Assembly: GCF_001641265.1 (NCBI RefSeq)
Contig: NW_020167541.1
Coordinates: 248,001-312,000, forward strand
Direction of reading: 5' to 3'
From: Pseudogymnoascus destructans
Taxonomy: Eukaryota > Ascomycota > Leotiomycetes > Thelebolales > Thelebolaceae
Length of the DNA: 64,000 nt
Shown here: piece by piece, positions 33,700 to 45,430 of the stretch
Layout of the letters: every line of letters begins with the position of its first letter
Numbering within the stretch: position 1 is the first letter of the stretch
Translations under genes and position numbers: made by a program
Notes under the pieces: model-generated
Told to the model about the DNA's origin: nothing
The model's input: the letters and a program-made list of their open reading frames with translations, nothing else
The model's database searches: none

Positions 33700-36600
33700 T
33701 CAATCATCGCTAACCTCGAAATCGAACACGCCAAGTTTCGCTGTGAGTTCCGACAGCGACCTCTCCCGTTTATGCGGCTTTGCCACTGGACTACCATCGG
33801 CCCTCGGGTTATCATCCATGGACCTTCCGTCAAAATACCCGTCTGTATGGCAAACTCTCTCGAATCTGGGCGTGGTATTCCGCATAACGGCATCCATAAT
33901 AAACGAATCGCTCCCGGCGGTCGTCGGCCGCATAAGCTTGCTCATTTCCGCATCATCTTCATACAAGCTCCTCGTTTCCAGGCCATGGGCAATATTTAAG
34001 TTTCTCTGCAATAGCTCCAGGAGGCGGTCCTTTTGCTTCGCCCATCTCGAATTTAGGATTTGTATTGCCTGGTCAATATCCTGCGCCGTGGGTATGGGAT
34101 TGTCCTTCTCCTTCATATGGACTCCAAGTGTAGTCAGCGTTTTCCGAACAGCGTGTTTCGCCCCACTTTCTCCTTTGGCGGCGCTATGAGCATCAGAGAT
34201 GATATGTCTCATGCGTTTGACAGCTTCGTTCTGATCATCCTGCATCAGGGGCAGACTGAGAACAGTAAAGTTCTTAGCGAGAGCGTTGACAAGAACTGTG
34301 AAGCCATGGAGATTAATATTGTTGTGCTCGCAGTATATATGGGTGATTGTATCATTGCCTTCAATCACTGAAGAAAGAGTGTTGGCGCCTTCGAGACCGA
34401 GGTTTTGGTATTCGAGTTTGAGAACTTTGAGTGCGTTGTTCTTCTTCAACCCCGTCAGAGCATGGTTAAGCCCAATCCCAAAGCGCGCGATTTCAAGATG
34501 TGCATACTCTCCAGAGATATCCAGCTCTTCAAGTGTAGAATTTTCTTCGAAAACTCGTTGTAGAGCAATGCATGTATCCTCTCCGGCGTCGTATGGAAGC
34601 GACGCCTTGGAGATGTCCAAGCATTTTATCGTAGTATTTTCCCGCAAGGCCTCCAAAAGTTGTCTGAAGTGAGCTTCCGATTGATATTCCACCATCCGCA
34701 TGGTGACATGGGATGGTGTCAGGCAATCTTTGATGGCAGAGGCAATATCGCTGTTGCCTTTCTCGAGTCTATTTGCACTGATGTGCAGCTGCATGTCTCT
34801 CCCTTCTCCTGGCACATGGCACATAGTCCGCATGAGAACAGCCACTTGGGTGCCAGTGAGATTACACTGATCCATTTGTAGTAAGTGGAGAGACTCTGAC
34901 ATATCGCTATGGAGGTAGGTTGAGATTGCATCGAGAGTCTGGTCATTTATCTAGAATAGTTAGTAAGGTTGTTCTCCGGTTGTGGATCATGCTGCAAAGC
35001 GTAGTGGTAACTTACTGGAACACCCGTCAAGACGAGCTCCTGAAGCTTCCAGGCCAACATGACCTCGGCAGCTATCAGGGGCTCGTCTCCAGACGTGCTG
35101 GTTACTCGTGATAGGTCCAGCTTTCTGATTTGGGAGAATCGACTCATAGTTATGGGGAAATCTGCCAGGTTCAGGCGCCCCGGGTTGTCAGCTATGTTGA
35201 TACACTCCAAGGTTGCGTTTTGCTTCTCCAAGTTGTTCAAGAAAACTTGAAGACCTCGGTCAGTTAGCCCACATCGTGCAACCTCGAACGACCTGAAATG
35301 GCAGAGTCTCTCACGTAATGCGGGAGCAATCTCTTCCAGATCGGTCTCGCCAAGTTCAATGCCACTGAAGACTATCCAGTCGACATTTGTCAGTTGTGCT
35401 CGGCAAAGGGGTAAAATCCCAGCTGCAATTTCACATCCCGGGTCTTTAGATGTTCCTTCTTCCTCCTCGTATGTATCTCGTGGCCGTCTCCTCGGGAGAG
35501 TATCACCAAAGTTCATCCGCCGTGTTTTGTATGTTTTCAAAGCCAAAGCCTGCACTTCCTGGTAAAGCAAGGCCCTTCCATCGGGGACTATGTCAAAGTA
35601 CTTCTTGATCGGAATCCCTGATCGAGACTTCAAAGCAATATGATCCTTTCCGTACTCGTCGACTGTCCCATGAAGACATTCTAGATCTATCCCAGCGAAG
35701 GACATTGATCGAAACGACTCATTGTAGCGCAGTGCTCGAAATATTGTCAGAAGCTCATGTGTGCTGTATCGTCTTGAGTCAGACGGCGGCAAGAGGAGGA
35801 ACTCAGGTGAGTCTTCGACCTCGTAACCAATTGTATACCTAATGTTACTAGGATTGCAGCCATAAGCAAGACAGTAAGCGATTAACGTTCTGTCAAACGC
35901 TCCATTATCCTCAGTGGGGCCAAAATCGACATTCGAATCATCGAGTACTTCTTTCGGTCCGCTATACAGAAAGGTATAGTCCAGCCACTGTGGCTTGAGG
36001 TAGAGTATTGATCTGAAGATATCACGTCCAATATCCGGGCCCTGGGACGCTGCCAAGGAAATAGTAACTGCTTTCTCAAGTGGAATACGGAATCCCAGCT
36101 CCAAGGTGTCATCGTTGTTGTTTATTTCCATAGTCACCAATGAAACCAAACCGTAGCTGTTTCTATTTGCCTTAACGTTCATAGGACGCGAAGGAGACTC
36201 GTGGAAATCCGGCAGGGAAATCAAATGCAACAAGTTGATACCGATCACAAGATAGCATGCAGTCGAGCTCAACTTGGAAAAGTCCTCGGAAGATTTGCCA
36301 GGTGCTTTGTTAGCTGGCCGCCGAACTACTCGGTATATCTTGAAGTTGTTCTCGTCATAGTCCTGCGACGCTTCAAGTAGGCGTCGGATGTAGCTTATGG
36401 TCCGCGGGGGAAACGGTTCGTCTGCCACCAGTTTCGCTTTCAGGGCAGCGGCTCGGATAGAGGTGTGCCATAGGTCTGCTTCTCGGGGGTCTTGGAGCAT
36501 AAGCTGGATCGAGCCGACGCTACTTGTTGCCTCGTCCAGGTATACGACTTCCGTTATGAAGTACGGCCTGCCGCCTTCAACTCTATATGCTGCCACAATC

Positions 36601-37274
36601 TGGTTCAGGAGAATCCCATTGTCGCCATCGCTGCTTGATCTTGAGTTCAAGGACTGGATTTCATGTAATGATCCGATCGATGCCGTGGACGAGTGCCTTG
36701 TCCCAGAGTATCGTCTATTTGCCCTTGATATCGTTGGGAACGCCTCCAGTGCTCTTGAAAGGCTCTTGAACCTTATCAAGTGGGTATCTGTGAGGGCAAG
36801 ATATTCTTTCTTCTTCCGAAACAAACCAATGGTCGTCTGAACCTGCCCATGATACAGCAACTGCTGTCCATCTTTGTGAAATGCAAAGCCCACCTCTTCA
36901 GATGAGATGTCAATGGAAGATGTCTCCATTGCCTCACTACTCGCCACGGATGCCTCATCCACAGACAAAATCGATTTCCTTCCAAGAGACCCAAATGTCG
37001 AACCAGGTCTGTACCTGTGCAGACGCTGCCGAGTTGAGGATGAAATCTGGGTCCCCCCACTAACAGAGGCCGGTGAACCATCTAGCTGTGAATCACGGCC
37101 CATAGGTGAACCCTGGCGTGGTGCAGGTGAATGGCTTGCGAACCTCTTGCGTTCCACCGGTTTAGTGTCATCCTTTTGGTTTGTGATCAGTGGCGTAAGA
37201 GAGGACAGTTTCGCCCTGGAGAACCGATTTGAGGAAGTCTGCGTGCCATTGCTTCCCCCTGAACTGGAGACCAT
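33700..37274 (-). CDS. Large PH-like and leucine-rich repeat protein (fungal, CARMIL-like layout)
   Basis: Exons 37274-35016 and 34950-33700 (65-base intron) encode 1,169 residues. Residues 1-130 are Ser-rich and probably disordered. About 130-300 looks like a split PH domain (FHKDGQQLLYHGQVQTTIGL, FRKKKEYLALTDTHLIRFKS, then after a Ser-rich insert IQLMLQDPREADLWHTSIRA). From about 620 to 1,000 ribonuclease-inhibitor-type LRRs follow, such as LQVFLNNLEKQNATLECINI, IKCLDISKASLPYDAG, TLEELDISGEYAHLEIARFG and ALKVLKLEYQNLGLEGANTL. A helical tail ends DFEVSDD. The order PH then LRR resembles CARMIL actin-capping regulators, but no CPI motif was recognised. The function is unknown. It converges on CENP-A. 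Confidence 0.8.
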
Positions 37275-38673
37275 TGTTATATTAGGTTGGCATTAAGGGG
37301 ACTTATAATCTAGGGTGGGCCAATCCCTCACGGGTGTGATGTTGCAACCAGTATACGGTCGTGCTGTCAAGAGACATGCAATCCCTATACTCTTTCCCCC
37401 ATACCATACAATCAGAAGGCAATGTAATCCAGGAAGTCTAGAAGGTGGGGAGCTCCAGACTGTTGGGCGACCAGTTGGCGGGCAGCCTTGTAGCCACGGT
37501 TCTCTGTGTCGCTGGTGATGTTGCACTGTGAGCAGCTGGAGTCAGGGCAAAGCTCAAAGCACAAACAACTTATATGACTGTTTGCAGTGTCGGATCCAGA
37601 TAACGTCAATCCGTTTCGTGTCAGATGGGGATTGACCAAACGTCAAGTTCTGCTCAGCTTCGCGTCCCGAAATCAACAGACGGTACTGGCGTTCACCCGT
37701 CGTGCGTCTGTCGCTGTCCGTGTCCAGGCTTAAACCCACAGTAGCTTAAGCAAGGGGAAATCACACACAACCAGAGCTCAGTATAGAATTGAATAAAGGG
37801 ATAACAAAGGGCCTGCCATGGGGTTGAATATCACGATCACAAGAAAAGAGTACGAGGCATTTTTAGGCCGTAGTATGGGGAGAGGAGGCGTAGCTCGTAT
37901 TTTTATGCCGTTCCGTTTGACCTTGGTGGGATGCGGAGATCTACCAGTGGGCCGGTACATGCAGTCGGTCGATGGGCGATAAGATTTCAGGTCCTGTGTA
38001 TGAACGACCGACAGGGGATTGCACATCAATAGCATCGTCGATCACGTGATATGGGGTGTTTTTAGATGCGCTCCGATGCACAGTGCGAACAGTCGTCGTG
38101 TTCAACAAGATTTGTAATGGGTTGTTTCAGAGGTTCATGAGAAGAGATTAGAACTCGTGTTTCATGAATATAATCAATATAAAGTCCGGCGCACAGTTCC
38201 TCGCATAGCCATATTCATTCCGGCGCCTTGGCAAATTATCCAAGAACGGCCCGGACTCTCAACATATCCACACTCGCCACAGCCTTCACTTTTACGTCAG
38301 ATATTAACATATATTGATCTAATATTCCTCTCAAGTCTGATTGATCTAATGCTCCTCCATATTCTCCTGCTGACGTATAACTCCACCCATGCAAATCACA
38401 CACACCACACCGTCCTATGCCGCCGATAACACCTGGCCATCAATATGCATTGAAAGCGCCTCCTAGTATGACGACAAAGGTCCGCCTATCTTGCCGATAT
38501 AATTTGTGCGCCTTAAAATAAATGAAAAGAAAGGGAATATGCCTCCGCAAAACTCAGGTCTCTGTTGGTGGCCTGAGCAATAGTCGATCGTACGACATGT
38601 ATGGAGGATAAAGTTGTTGCGGTTGGCCGAGTATATAATATAACTTCAGCAGTTGCATTCGCCGAGTGTCCAT
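37275..38673. other. Intergenic region upstream of the PH-LRR gene
   Basis: About 1.4 kb between the PH-LRR start and the CDC34 stop, both on the minus strand. Short open frames (up to 90 codons) show no family features or codon signal. I see no repeat or RNA gene here. Confidence 0.45.
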
Positions 38674-39496
38674 TTACTCCTTGGCAACGGCCGGATCCTC
38701 ATCACTATCCTCAAACTCTTGGTCTCCATCTGCGTCCTCGTCCTCATCAAAGTCATCGTTCATCTCAGCGTCTTCTCCCGAGCTGTCGCTGCCTCCAAAG
38801 TCGTCCTCGCCATCGCTCTCATTCCAGAAGCCGTCATCGTCGTTGAACTTCTGCGGCGGAGCATCCACCAAGGTGGTGGGAAGAACAAAGCCTTCCGGGA
38901 TATCAGTCTTGCTCTTCTCAACATCCTCATGAGCCTTATCGATGTAGGCAGCACGATCGTTGCGGTATAGCACGCCAGCGTCAACATTGGCGGGTGACGA
39001 GACCTCTGGGTCATCCATGAGCAATAGGATGGAACGGAGAACGGACTCGACGCTCTGCACTGATGTCCAACGCTCTGTCGCGGACTCGCCAGACATCTCG
39101 TCTTCTCCGGCGGGGTGAAGGATCGATATGCAGATCCTGCCGTCGGGGTAGATGTTCGGGTGGTAGATTGGGCGCAGGAATTTGAATGAGGGCGGGCTCA
39201 TGGGGTAGTTCGAGGGGAAGGACATCTGAGCCTGTTGTGAAGTTGTCAGTTACCACTCATAATCGGATGTTCATGTGTGATGTTACATACCTTGAAGTAG
39301 CCGCCGTCATAGTAACTGTCGGAGTTGACGACCATGAGGCCAACCGTCCATTTGAAGATGTTGGATCCATCGCAGGGCTTCAAGGAGTGTCAGCATACTG
39401 TTTGAGGGCCAGAGAGTCAAGGATTCGTACCTCTACGGTGCACCACTTTTCTTTCTGCAATGCCTGCAGTTCGTTCATAAGGCGTGTCTTTGCCAT
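38674..39496 (-). CDS. CDC34: Ubiquitin-conjugating enzyme E2 Cdc34 (Ubc3/UBE2R type)
   Basis: E2 that builds K48 chains with SCF ligases to drive cell-cycle transitions. Exons 39496-39431, 39377-39291 and 39231-38674 give 236 residues. The UBC fold shows SNIFKWTVGLMVVNSDSYYD, YPMSPPSFKFLRPIYHPNIY and the active site GRICISILHP (Cys85). Directly after it comes the acidic loop AGEDEMSGESATERW that is diagnostic of Cdc34-type E2s. It is followed by VQSVESVLRSILLLMDDPEVS and SPANVDA. The last 60 residues are extremely acidic (Asp/Glu runs), the tail that docks the basic canyon of cullin. Its RING partner Hrt1 lies about 11 kb away. Confidence 0.95.
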
Positions 39497-40226
39497 CTTG
39501 GACGATGAAAACGGCGAGAGTGAGGTCTTGCAGAAAGTATAGTCGAGTTTATGACAAAGTCAATTCCGTTCGCCGAATGAAAGATCGAGTCCTGTCGCAA
39601 AAGAAACCGCCACCAAAGTGGCACCCAGGTGAATGTGTCGGTTGATCTGTCGAAAGCGGATCGAGGGTCCAAGGTCAGGTCAGATTGTCTCTTTTGTAAG
39701 AGCAACTAGCGAGCGAAAGAGTGACAGGCGAGGGCAAAATTCCAGATCGAATCTTGAGAGAAATCAAAAAGAGCTTGTTAAACACAAAAGAAGTTGAATC
39801 TGGGAGGATCTGGAATTAAATCAGCAAGGCTACGTCAAATGGTCGAGTGGTCTGTGGCTGGTGCCCGAAACTGCTGACTATGCGTGCCGCGTCCAGCCGC
39901 TACCGAGTACCGATGGCCTCGCCTCATCAAACAGGACAAACATAACCGCTTCAAATCAACAACGTCAGCCTTGCCAAGGCACTCTGTAAATTATAACAGA
40001 TTCTAGAAGTTCCTGGGCTATTTTCACATACTCAAATTCAATACCAATTCATCAAATAATTACATCCTATTAGCAAATATATGCAGTATGAAGTTTCTTC
40101 TTCAATACTTCAACGCCCTAAAGAATGCGACCCGCTCAGATCCTGACCAATAAAAACGCCACCGCACCCTCTCTTGACAACGTTTTTCACCCTATGTATA
40201 ATCCCAATCAAACCATTAGGCGCCGG
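39497..40226. other. Intergenic region upstream of CDC34
   Basis: The promoter of CDC34 and the 3' flank of CUT12, both minus strand. It is AT-rich near 39990-40080. No gene is supported. Confidence 0.4.
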
Positions 40227-42338
40227 TTACATAACCATGTTCTCCTTTCTGTCCTTTACCCTTCGCTTCTCTGCATTCCTCAGATCCAGTCGTGCCTTCG
40301 CTGCTGCTGCCCTCTCTGGGTCCAGTGTTGTCCTTGATCTCGTGCTTGCCATACTTGACATTCTACTGGGTCCCAAGTTGCCTGATCCGGCTCTCTCTAG
40401 GTCTGCAATGGACCGCGGACGAACTGCAGCTGGTCTGGAAGTTTCATGTGTAGTGCTGTCCATGGTTGGTGGGAGTTCTGGCACAGAGCGTAAACTGAAA
40501 TCCGATGCAGGCTGAAGCGTTTCTGGCGTATGCGACGCACTTTTATTATTCCCAATCTCAAGTGCATCAGACTTTGACCTCTGATGTTTTGGTCCGTCAA
40601 GAGATGTTTGGACACGCGCCGTCGCTGATCTTCTTCGTTGCAGTGTAGAGCCGGCGAGAATCGGCTTTTCACGATCCTGTGGATCTTCGTAGATTTCGCA
40701 CGGCTTACTAGCTTCTGGTTCTCTCCTGCGCGTATTCCGTACCGGAGGCATTACGTCCTGTCCTGCCATCACATTCCCATCCTGTAACGTCGATTTGAAC
40801 TGAGTCCTGGTTGACTTGAGATCCCCATCGTTCGAATCAGCGGCACGATTGTCCCCAGTTCCCTTTTTTGACACCAGAGGGCTTCGTTCGACTCTCGATG
40901 CAGCGAGTTTCTCTTTCAGGGCAGCCATCTCCTTTTTCAACTCTGAAACTTGGTCGTGGCGCTTCTTGAGGAGATGTTCCGCGTCTCCACGTTGTGCTTT
41001 CGCCGATTCTTTGAGGTTGTCGTACTTAGTCTGAAGACCTTGCAGTAATTGTGCTTGATCATGTCTCATCGATTCTGAAGCTTCCCGGCGTTTCTCACTT
41101 TGGTTGAGTTTCTCGTTTGCCTTCTCCAGGTCCCGAGACAATTTGGTATTTTCGTCACGAAGTTTAGATGCCTCCCTTTGTGACGTGGAGAGGTCTAGTC
41201 GCAGGCGTTGTACTTCGCTCTTGAGGTCGCTCGCGGGCTTCTTGATCTCTCCATTTCCACCTTCTTGTTGTTGATCTCGGTCCCTCAATACATCCCTAAA
41301 CTCGTCGACTTGACTTCGATACTGGACCGCAAGCGCAGTCTGCCTGGCAAGGTTCTTCATCATGGTGGGCGAGTCGTCGTCGATCCCATTCAAGTATCCC
41401 TCGGCAATTTGAGCTACGAGTTCAGCAATCCTATCTTCCATCTGCAACGCCCTTTTCTGTGCTTCCTTGAGCTTGCTTCCAAGATCAATCGCCTCTTCAT
41501 CCTTCTTCTTGGCATATGATTTGGCCATTTGCTTGTACTTCACAAGCTTTGTCATCTGAGCCTTCGCGTCCTCGTTGTATTTCTCGTACTCCGATTTCCA
41601 ATAGCGACCTGACTGCGAATGTGGCTCGTTGAGATCGATGGTCACGTCCCCGTCGAAGTCGTCCATATCTCTTGAGTATAGCCTACATTGAGGGTCCTCG
41701 TTTCGAAGTGAGCTTTCCATTATTTGAGGTGCCGTTAGGCCCGTCTTTATATCCAACTCCAGCAGTGATTGTGGAGCATCAGGATCGGAGGTGCGCGTTT
41801 TCGATTCCTCCATTCTTCTCCTCTTTGTATCCCTCACATTCTCCAGAGTCTTCGTCAGCGCAGTGCGCCTCAGCGATCTCCCATCTTGCTCTACAGCAGC
41901 CCCATTCACAAAATGTCTGGAGAATTTCCCTGGGCATTCATCTGGGATGTCACTGGTGCTGTTTGGTTTCGCCTCCTTGTCTTTGACGGTTGCGCCAAAC
42001 GAGACCGATTTCCGACTCCTCGCTGTTCCTGGGGTCATCAAAATCCCCTTCGATGGGCTCGATATACTCGTATTTTGTTTTGGGGCCGGCATGTTTGTCG
42101 ACTTGGCAATTTGCTCAAAGTGAGTGTCGTCGCCTGGTGGTGCAGGAGTGCCAAAGAGGGCACTTTTGAACGCTCTCGCTGCAAATACCGGAGCTGGGGT
42201 TTCGGGCGGTTCTTGGCCGTCTATTTGGAGCTTTGTGTCAGTTTATTCGCCTGTTGTGAAAGGAATGGGCGAGTTTCTTTGTGACATACCCTCTCGACGC
42301 GTCTCCTCGCCGTTTTTTCCCAGCCACCAACCAAGCAT
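40227..42338 (-). CDS. CUT12: Spindle pole body-associated protein Cut12
   Basis: Fission yeast Cut12 resides at the spindle pole body and regulates Plo1 and mitotic commitment. Exons 42338-42290 and 42220-40227 (68-base intron) give 680 residues. The N-terminus MLGWWLGKNGEETRRE, the short block GILMTPGTARSRKSVSFG, and the region SGRYWKSEYEKYNEDAKAQM followed by a long coiled coil (about residues 200-430) are the layout of the Cut12 family. A Ser/Arg-rich tail holds several SP/TP sites and ends LRNAEKRRVKDRKENMVM. The 49-base first exon fits the phase-1 junction that restores TRREDGQEPPETPAP. Confidence 0.82.
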
Positions 42339-43121
42339 ATTTCGCGTATAAATTGTTTCTTTCTATTAAAATTGTAAGGAGCAACTCATAGCCCAAGGCA
42401 ATTTGAGGGGTTGAGGGGCGACGTGGCGGTGTTTTCTCAAATCGGCGTCGGTTTTGGCATCTTTTGTTTACTCTCGTGAACGGACAGGGATTGAGTTGGG
42501 AAGCCACACTAGCGCAAGGCACAATGGTAGCCTTGTGGGTGACGGCTCAGATACAAATACGTTGTGGCAAAATATTATCTATTACAACGTCCTATTTAGA
42601 ATCTGATGTAGGAAATTTTGATTCTTTTTGTGTTCCTATATGGGGCTTTTTTCTGGTACCTTAGTGGCTAAATGCATATAATATAAATATCTTCCGTCCT
42701 AAATTATAAGTTTTAGCATTTTTAATTCATATATTTAAGTTACTCAAACATATAAATTTCCTGCTTCCAAGCTGTAAAGGGGCATCCCTCTTCCAGCTGT
42801 CTGCCCCGCCATCTATCCAACATTTTCGCACCTTCTACGGTCTCATTCTGAGTCGCCTAGCCCAGCCGCCTGCACCAATGGCGCCATTTAATGGATCACA
42901 TAGGTCAGCCTCGCTGTAGCTGAAAAACCACGAGACACACCGGACAAATGAACACATCAGGAAACATCCATTGGCGATTGGCTACAAACACCGAAGGATC
43001 AAAAAGAGGCGTTTCTAGCGACGAACTTATCTACTGTCAAGGAACTGCTCTCCCCCGTTAAAATGCTCCGTACATCCCTAGGCTCCCAATTAATTGGGAC
43101 AGCAATCCTAGGCTTCTTAAC
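42339..43121. other. Intergenic region with AT-rich patch
   Basis: Between CUT12 and a divergent membrane protein gene. From about 42590 to 42770 the sequence is strongly AT-rich (ATATAATATAAATAT and similar), unlike its surroundings. It could be a decayed repeat or a promoter element. No coding potential was seen. Confidence 0.4.
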
Positions 43122-44023
43122 ATGAGTTCAGCTCGTTCATCTCTGTCCATCGCGATTTCTCCTCGCGCCGTCGTCGTCCTCGCATGTCTGTTGTCCCAAG
43201 TCCCAGGTGCGCAATCTACAATCTGCTATGATACGACAGGCCTTCCGAATACAAACTACTACCCATGTGAACCGGATGCCACAATCTCCTCCTGTTGCGC
43301 AGCAGGCGATGTCTGCTACAGTAATGGACTTTGCTCTCCTAGTCAAGCCCGGAAAGACGCCCATCCAAAGGGTACTTTTATAACCGATTTCTATCGGGAT
43401 AGTTGCTCTGATCCATCATTTAAAGACCCCAAGTGCCTCTCGCAATGCTTCAATGGTGAGCATATTTAGATTTCAGTTATCGTAGCCCTTCGTGCATGTC
43501 TTTGTCGATAAATATTAACGGCGAAGTAGAATCCCACCAAGGCATCACAAAATGCGGCCAAAATAGATATTGCTGCTATGGGCTGCCTGGATGCAACTGC
43601 AACGACGCTAGGCAGGTTGTCACTATCGTAGATGGCTCTGTTATTGCTACGATAGATCTCGGCGTATCGACCTCTATCGCTCATACCTCTTCGTCGACCT
43701 CAACATCTAAAGATCCAACAGCAACAACCACTGCGCCAGAAAGCAGCACGCCTGCAAATACTTCGCAATCTCAAGGAAGCAAAAGCTCTGCAGTTCCGAT
43801 TGGCGTTGGAGTTGGAGTCGGCGGGGCAGCTTTAATAGCGGTTGCCGCCGCGGCATTCTTTTTACGACGACGCAGAAGGCAAAAGTCGCCTCCTTTAGGA
43901 CCTCAACCGAAGTCCGAGACAAAGCCTGACGGATTGCATCCCGAAATGATGATAAGTCACACTACCGCAGAGCTACCTAGTCCCCATGGAACCCCAATGT
44001 ACGAGTTACCGGCTCCTCGATGA
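43122..44023 (+). CDS. Cys-rich single-pass membrane protein with Ser/Thr stalk
   Basis: Exons 43122-43455 and 43527-44023 (71-base intron) encode 276 residues. A signal peptide with core VVVLACLLSQVPGAQS is followed by a Cys-rich ectodomain of about 120 residues (CYDTTGL..., SSCCAAGDVCYSNGLC, CLSQCFN, KCGQNRYCCYGLPGCNCND). Then comes a Ser/Thr-rich stalk of about 60 residues, one membrane span (GVGVGVGGAALIAVAAAAFF), the stop-transfer RRRRRQK and a 55-residue cytosolic tail. This design is common among uncharacterised surface proteins of filamentous fungi and resembles wall-stress sensors in layout, though it is not a WSC domain. The function is unknown. Confidence 0.8.
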
Positions 44024-44303
44024 AAGGAATTGCGGCATTGCAGGCTAGGCGCACTGGGAAGGTTGGGTTGGATGTGGCGAGAATAGAAGATGGACACTGC
44101 GAGGTGATTTTGCTCCGAATTAAGGGGGGCTACCTAAGGCCATTGCAGTGGCGAGTGGGAAGGAAGTACATATATTTAACTGCCTAGTTGGCAGTCTTAG
44201 AAATGGAAATGGAAGACCATATTAACCTTGCGATACCATGTTTATCAGCAACTAAAGAAGTCCATTCAGGTAGCTCAAGGACAAAAGATGCTAAAACTAC
44301 GAC

Positions 44304-44363
44304 CGCCCGACAGATCATCGCCCGACAGATCATCGCCCGACAGATCATCGCCCGACAGATCAT
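44304..44363. repeat. Four copies of a 15-base tandem repeat
   Basis: The unit CGCCCGACAGATCAT is repeated four times without a mismatch (44304-44363), between the converging ends of the membrane protein and IFI6-like genes. Being a multiple of three it stays open in several frames, which explains spurious open frames here. Confidence 0.95.
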
Positions 44364-44439
44364 CATGGAGATCAGATCACAATAAGAGAGCTCATCGATT
44401 ATTCCCCAATCTACCCCGTCCTACCCACACCCACCAAAC

Positions 44440-44885
44440 CTAGAGCTTCGAGACAAACCACCCCGAAATAACCGCACAAGCTTGTGTCACCCCATTAATA
44501 GCAGAAACCCCATAACCCCCCATCGCCGCACTCTGCAAATACGCAAATACGCGGTGTGCCCCAACATTCCCCAGCATTGACTGAAGTGAAGCCGCAACGG
44601 AGCCTGGCGTGATATTAAAACGACTTTCTGTAAACGACAACACTGACAGAACTCACCAGCAACAGGACCGGTGGCGCCGAAACCCATCGATGCGAGGAGC
44701 GGACCGCTGAGAGCAGCGGGGGTGAAAATCCCGACTCCCTCAATGACGAGTATGGCGGTTTGGCCGGGGTGGGCGACGATCCATTCGAGGGCCACGGATG
44801 GGACATCTGAGATGTTGAATCGGAATACTTGGATCAGGGAAGTGAAGGCATTGGAAGGTTTAAAAGGTTGTAAGGTTGTCGCCAT
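44440..44885 (-). CDS. IFI6/IFI27 (ISG12) family membrane protein
   Basis: Exons 44885-44657 and 44603-44440 (53-base intron) give 130 residues. The family domain (PF06140 type) is a Gly/Ala-rich pair of hydrophobic helices: TAILVIEGVGIFTPAALSGP, then LLASMGFGATGPVAGSVAAS, and LQSAAMGGYGVSAINGV. In animals these proteins are interferon-induced and sit in mitochondria or ER; in fungi the role is not known. The phase-1 join inside GPVAGSVAAS is exactly where the family motif continues. It is preceded by UreF on the same strand (545 bases). Confidence 0.85.
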
Positions 44886-45430
44886 ATTGACACAGTTATG
44901 CTCAAAGTTGCTTTGTCTTTCTCTTGTGATCGGGATGGGAATGTCGTCAATGATATTGATGCCCAACACAAGACTGTTGGTGTTATCCGACCTAGGCCTC
45001 AGATGCGGCCTGCACGGACCAATGAGGAGGGTATGCAGGTTCTTGATGTTGTTGGACTTGCAGCTGTGGGGGTCAGCCTTATTGTGTGACACTCTTGATT
45101 GTATGAAGCAACCGTGTACGGTACTACCTCCGCAAAAAGACTTGCTTCGGAGGACCGTTTAATATTGCGTCTCCAATTCATCGGTTGAGACTGGGTGAAC
45201 GAACGGGGACATGCAGGAAGCCTCCATACCATGAGGCACCACCTGCGCCAATATTAGAACAACATAGAACTCTCCGTAGAAGATGGGTAACATCCGTGAA
45301 TAATATCATCGATTTATGCAGTCTTGTAGTCCCTCAAAGAATACAAAACCTCAATAACAATCTGAATTCCCAATCCCCCCACCCAAACGTTAATGGTACG
45401 TACAACCCCCCTCCCCTCTCCATCCCCCAC

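Noticed and set aside
44304..44363. 15-base repeat array as a CRISPR or coding repeat
   Set aside because: Units are head-to-tail without spacers and lie between converging gene ends.
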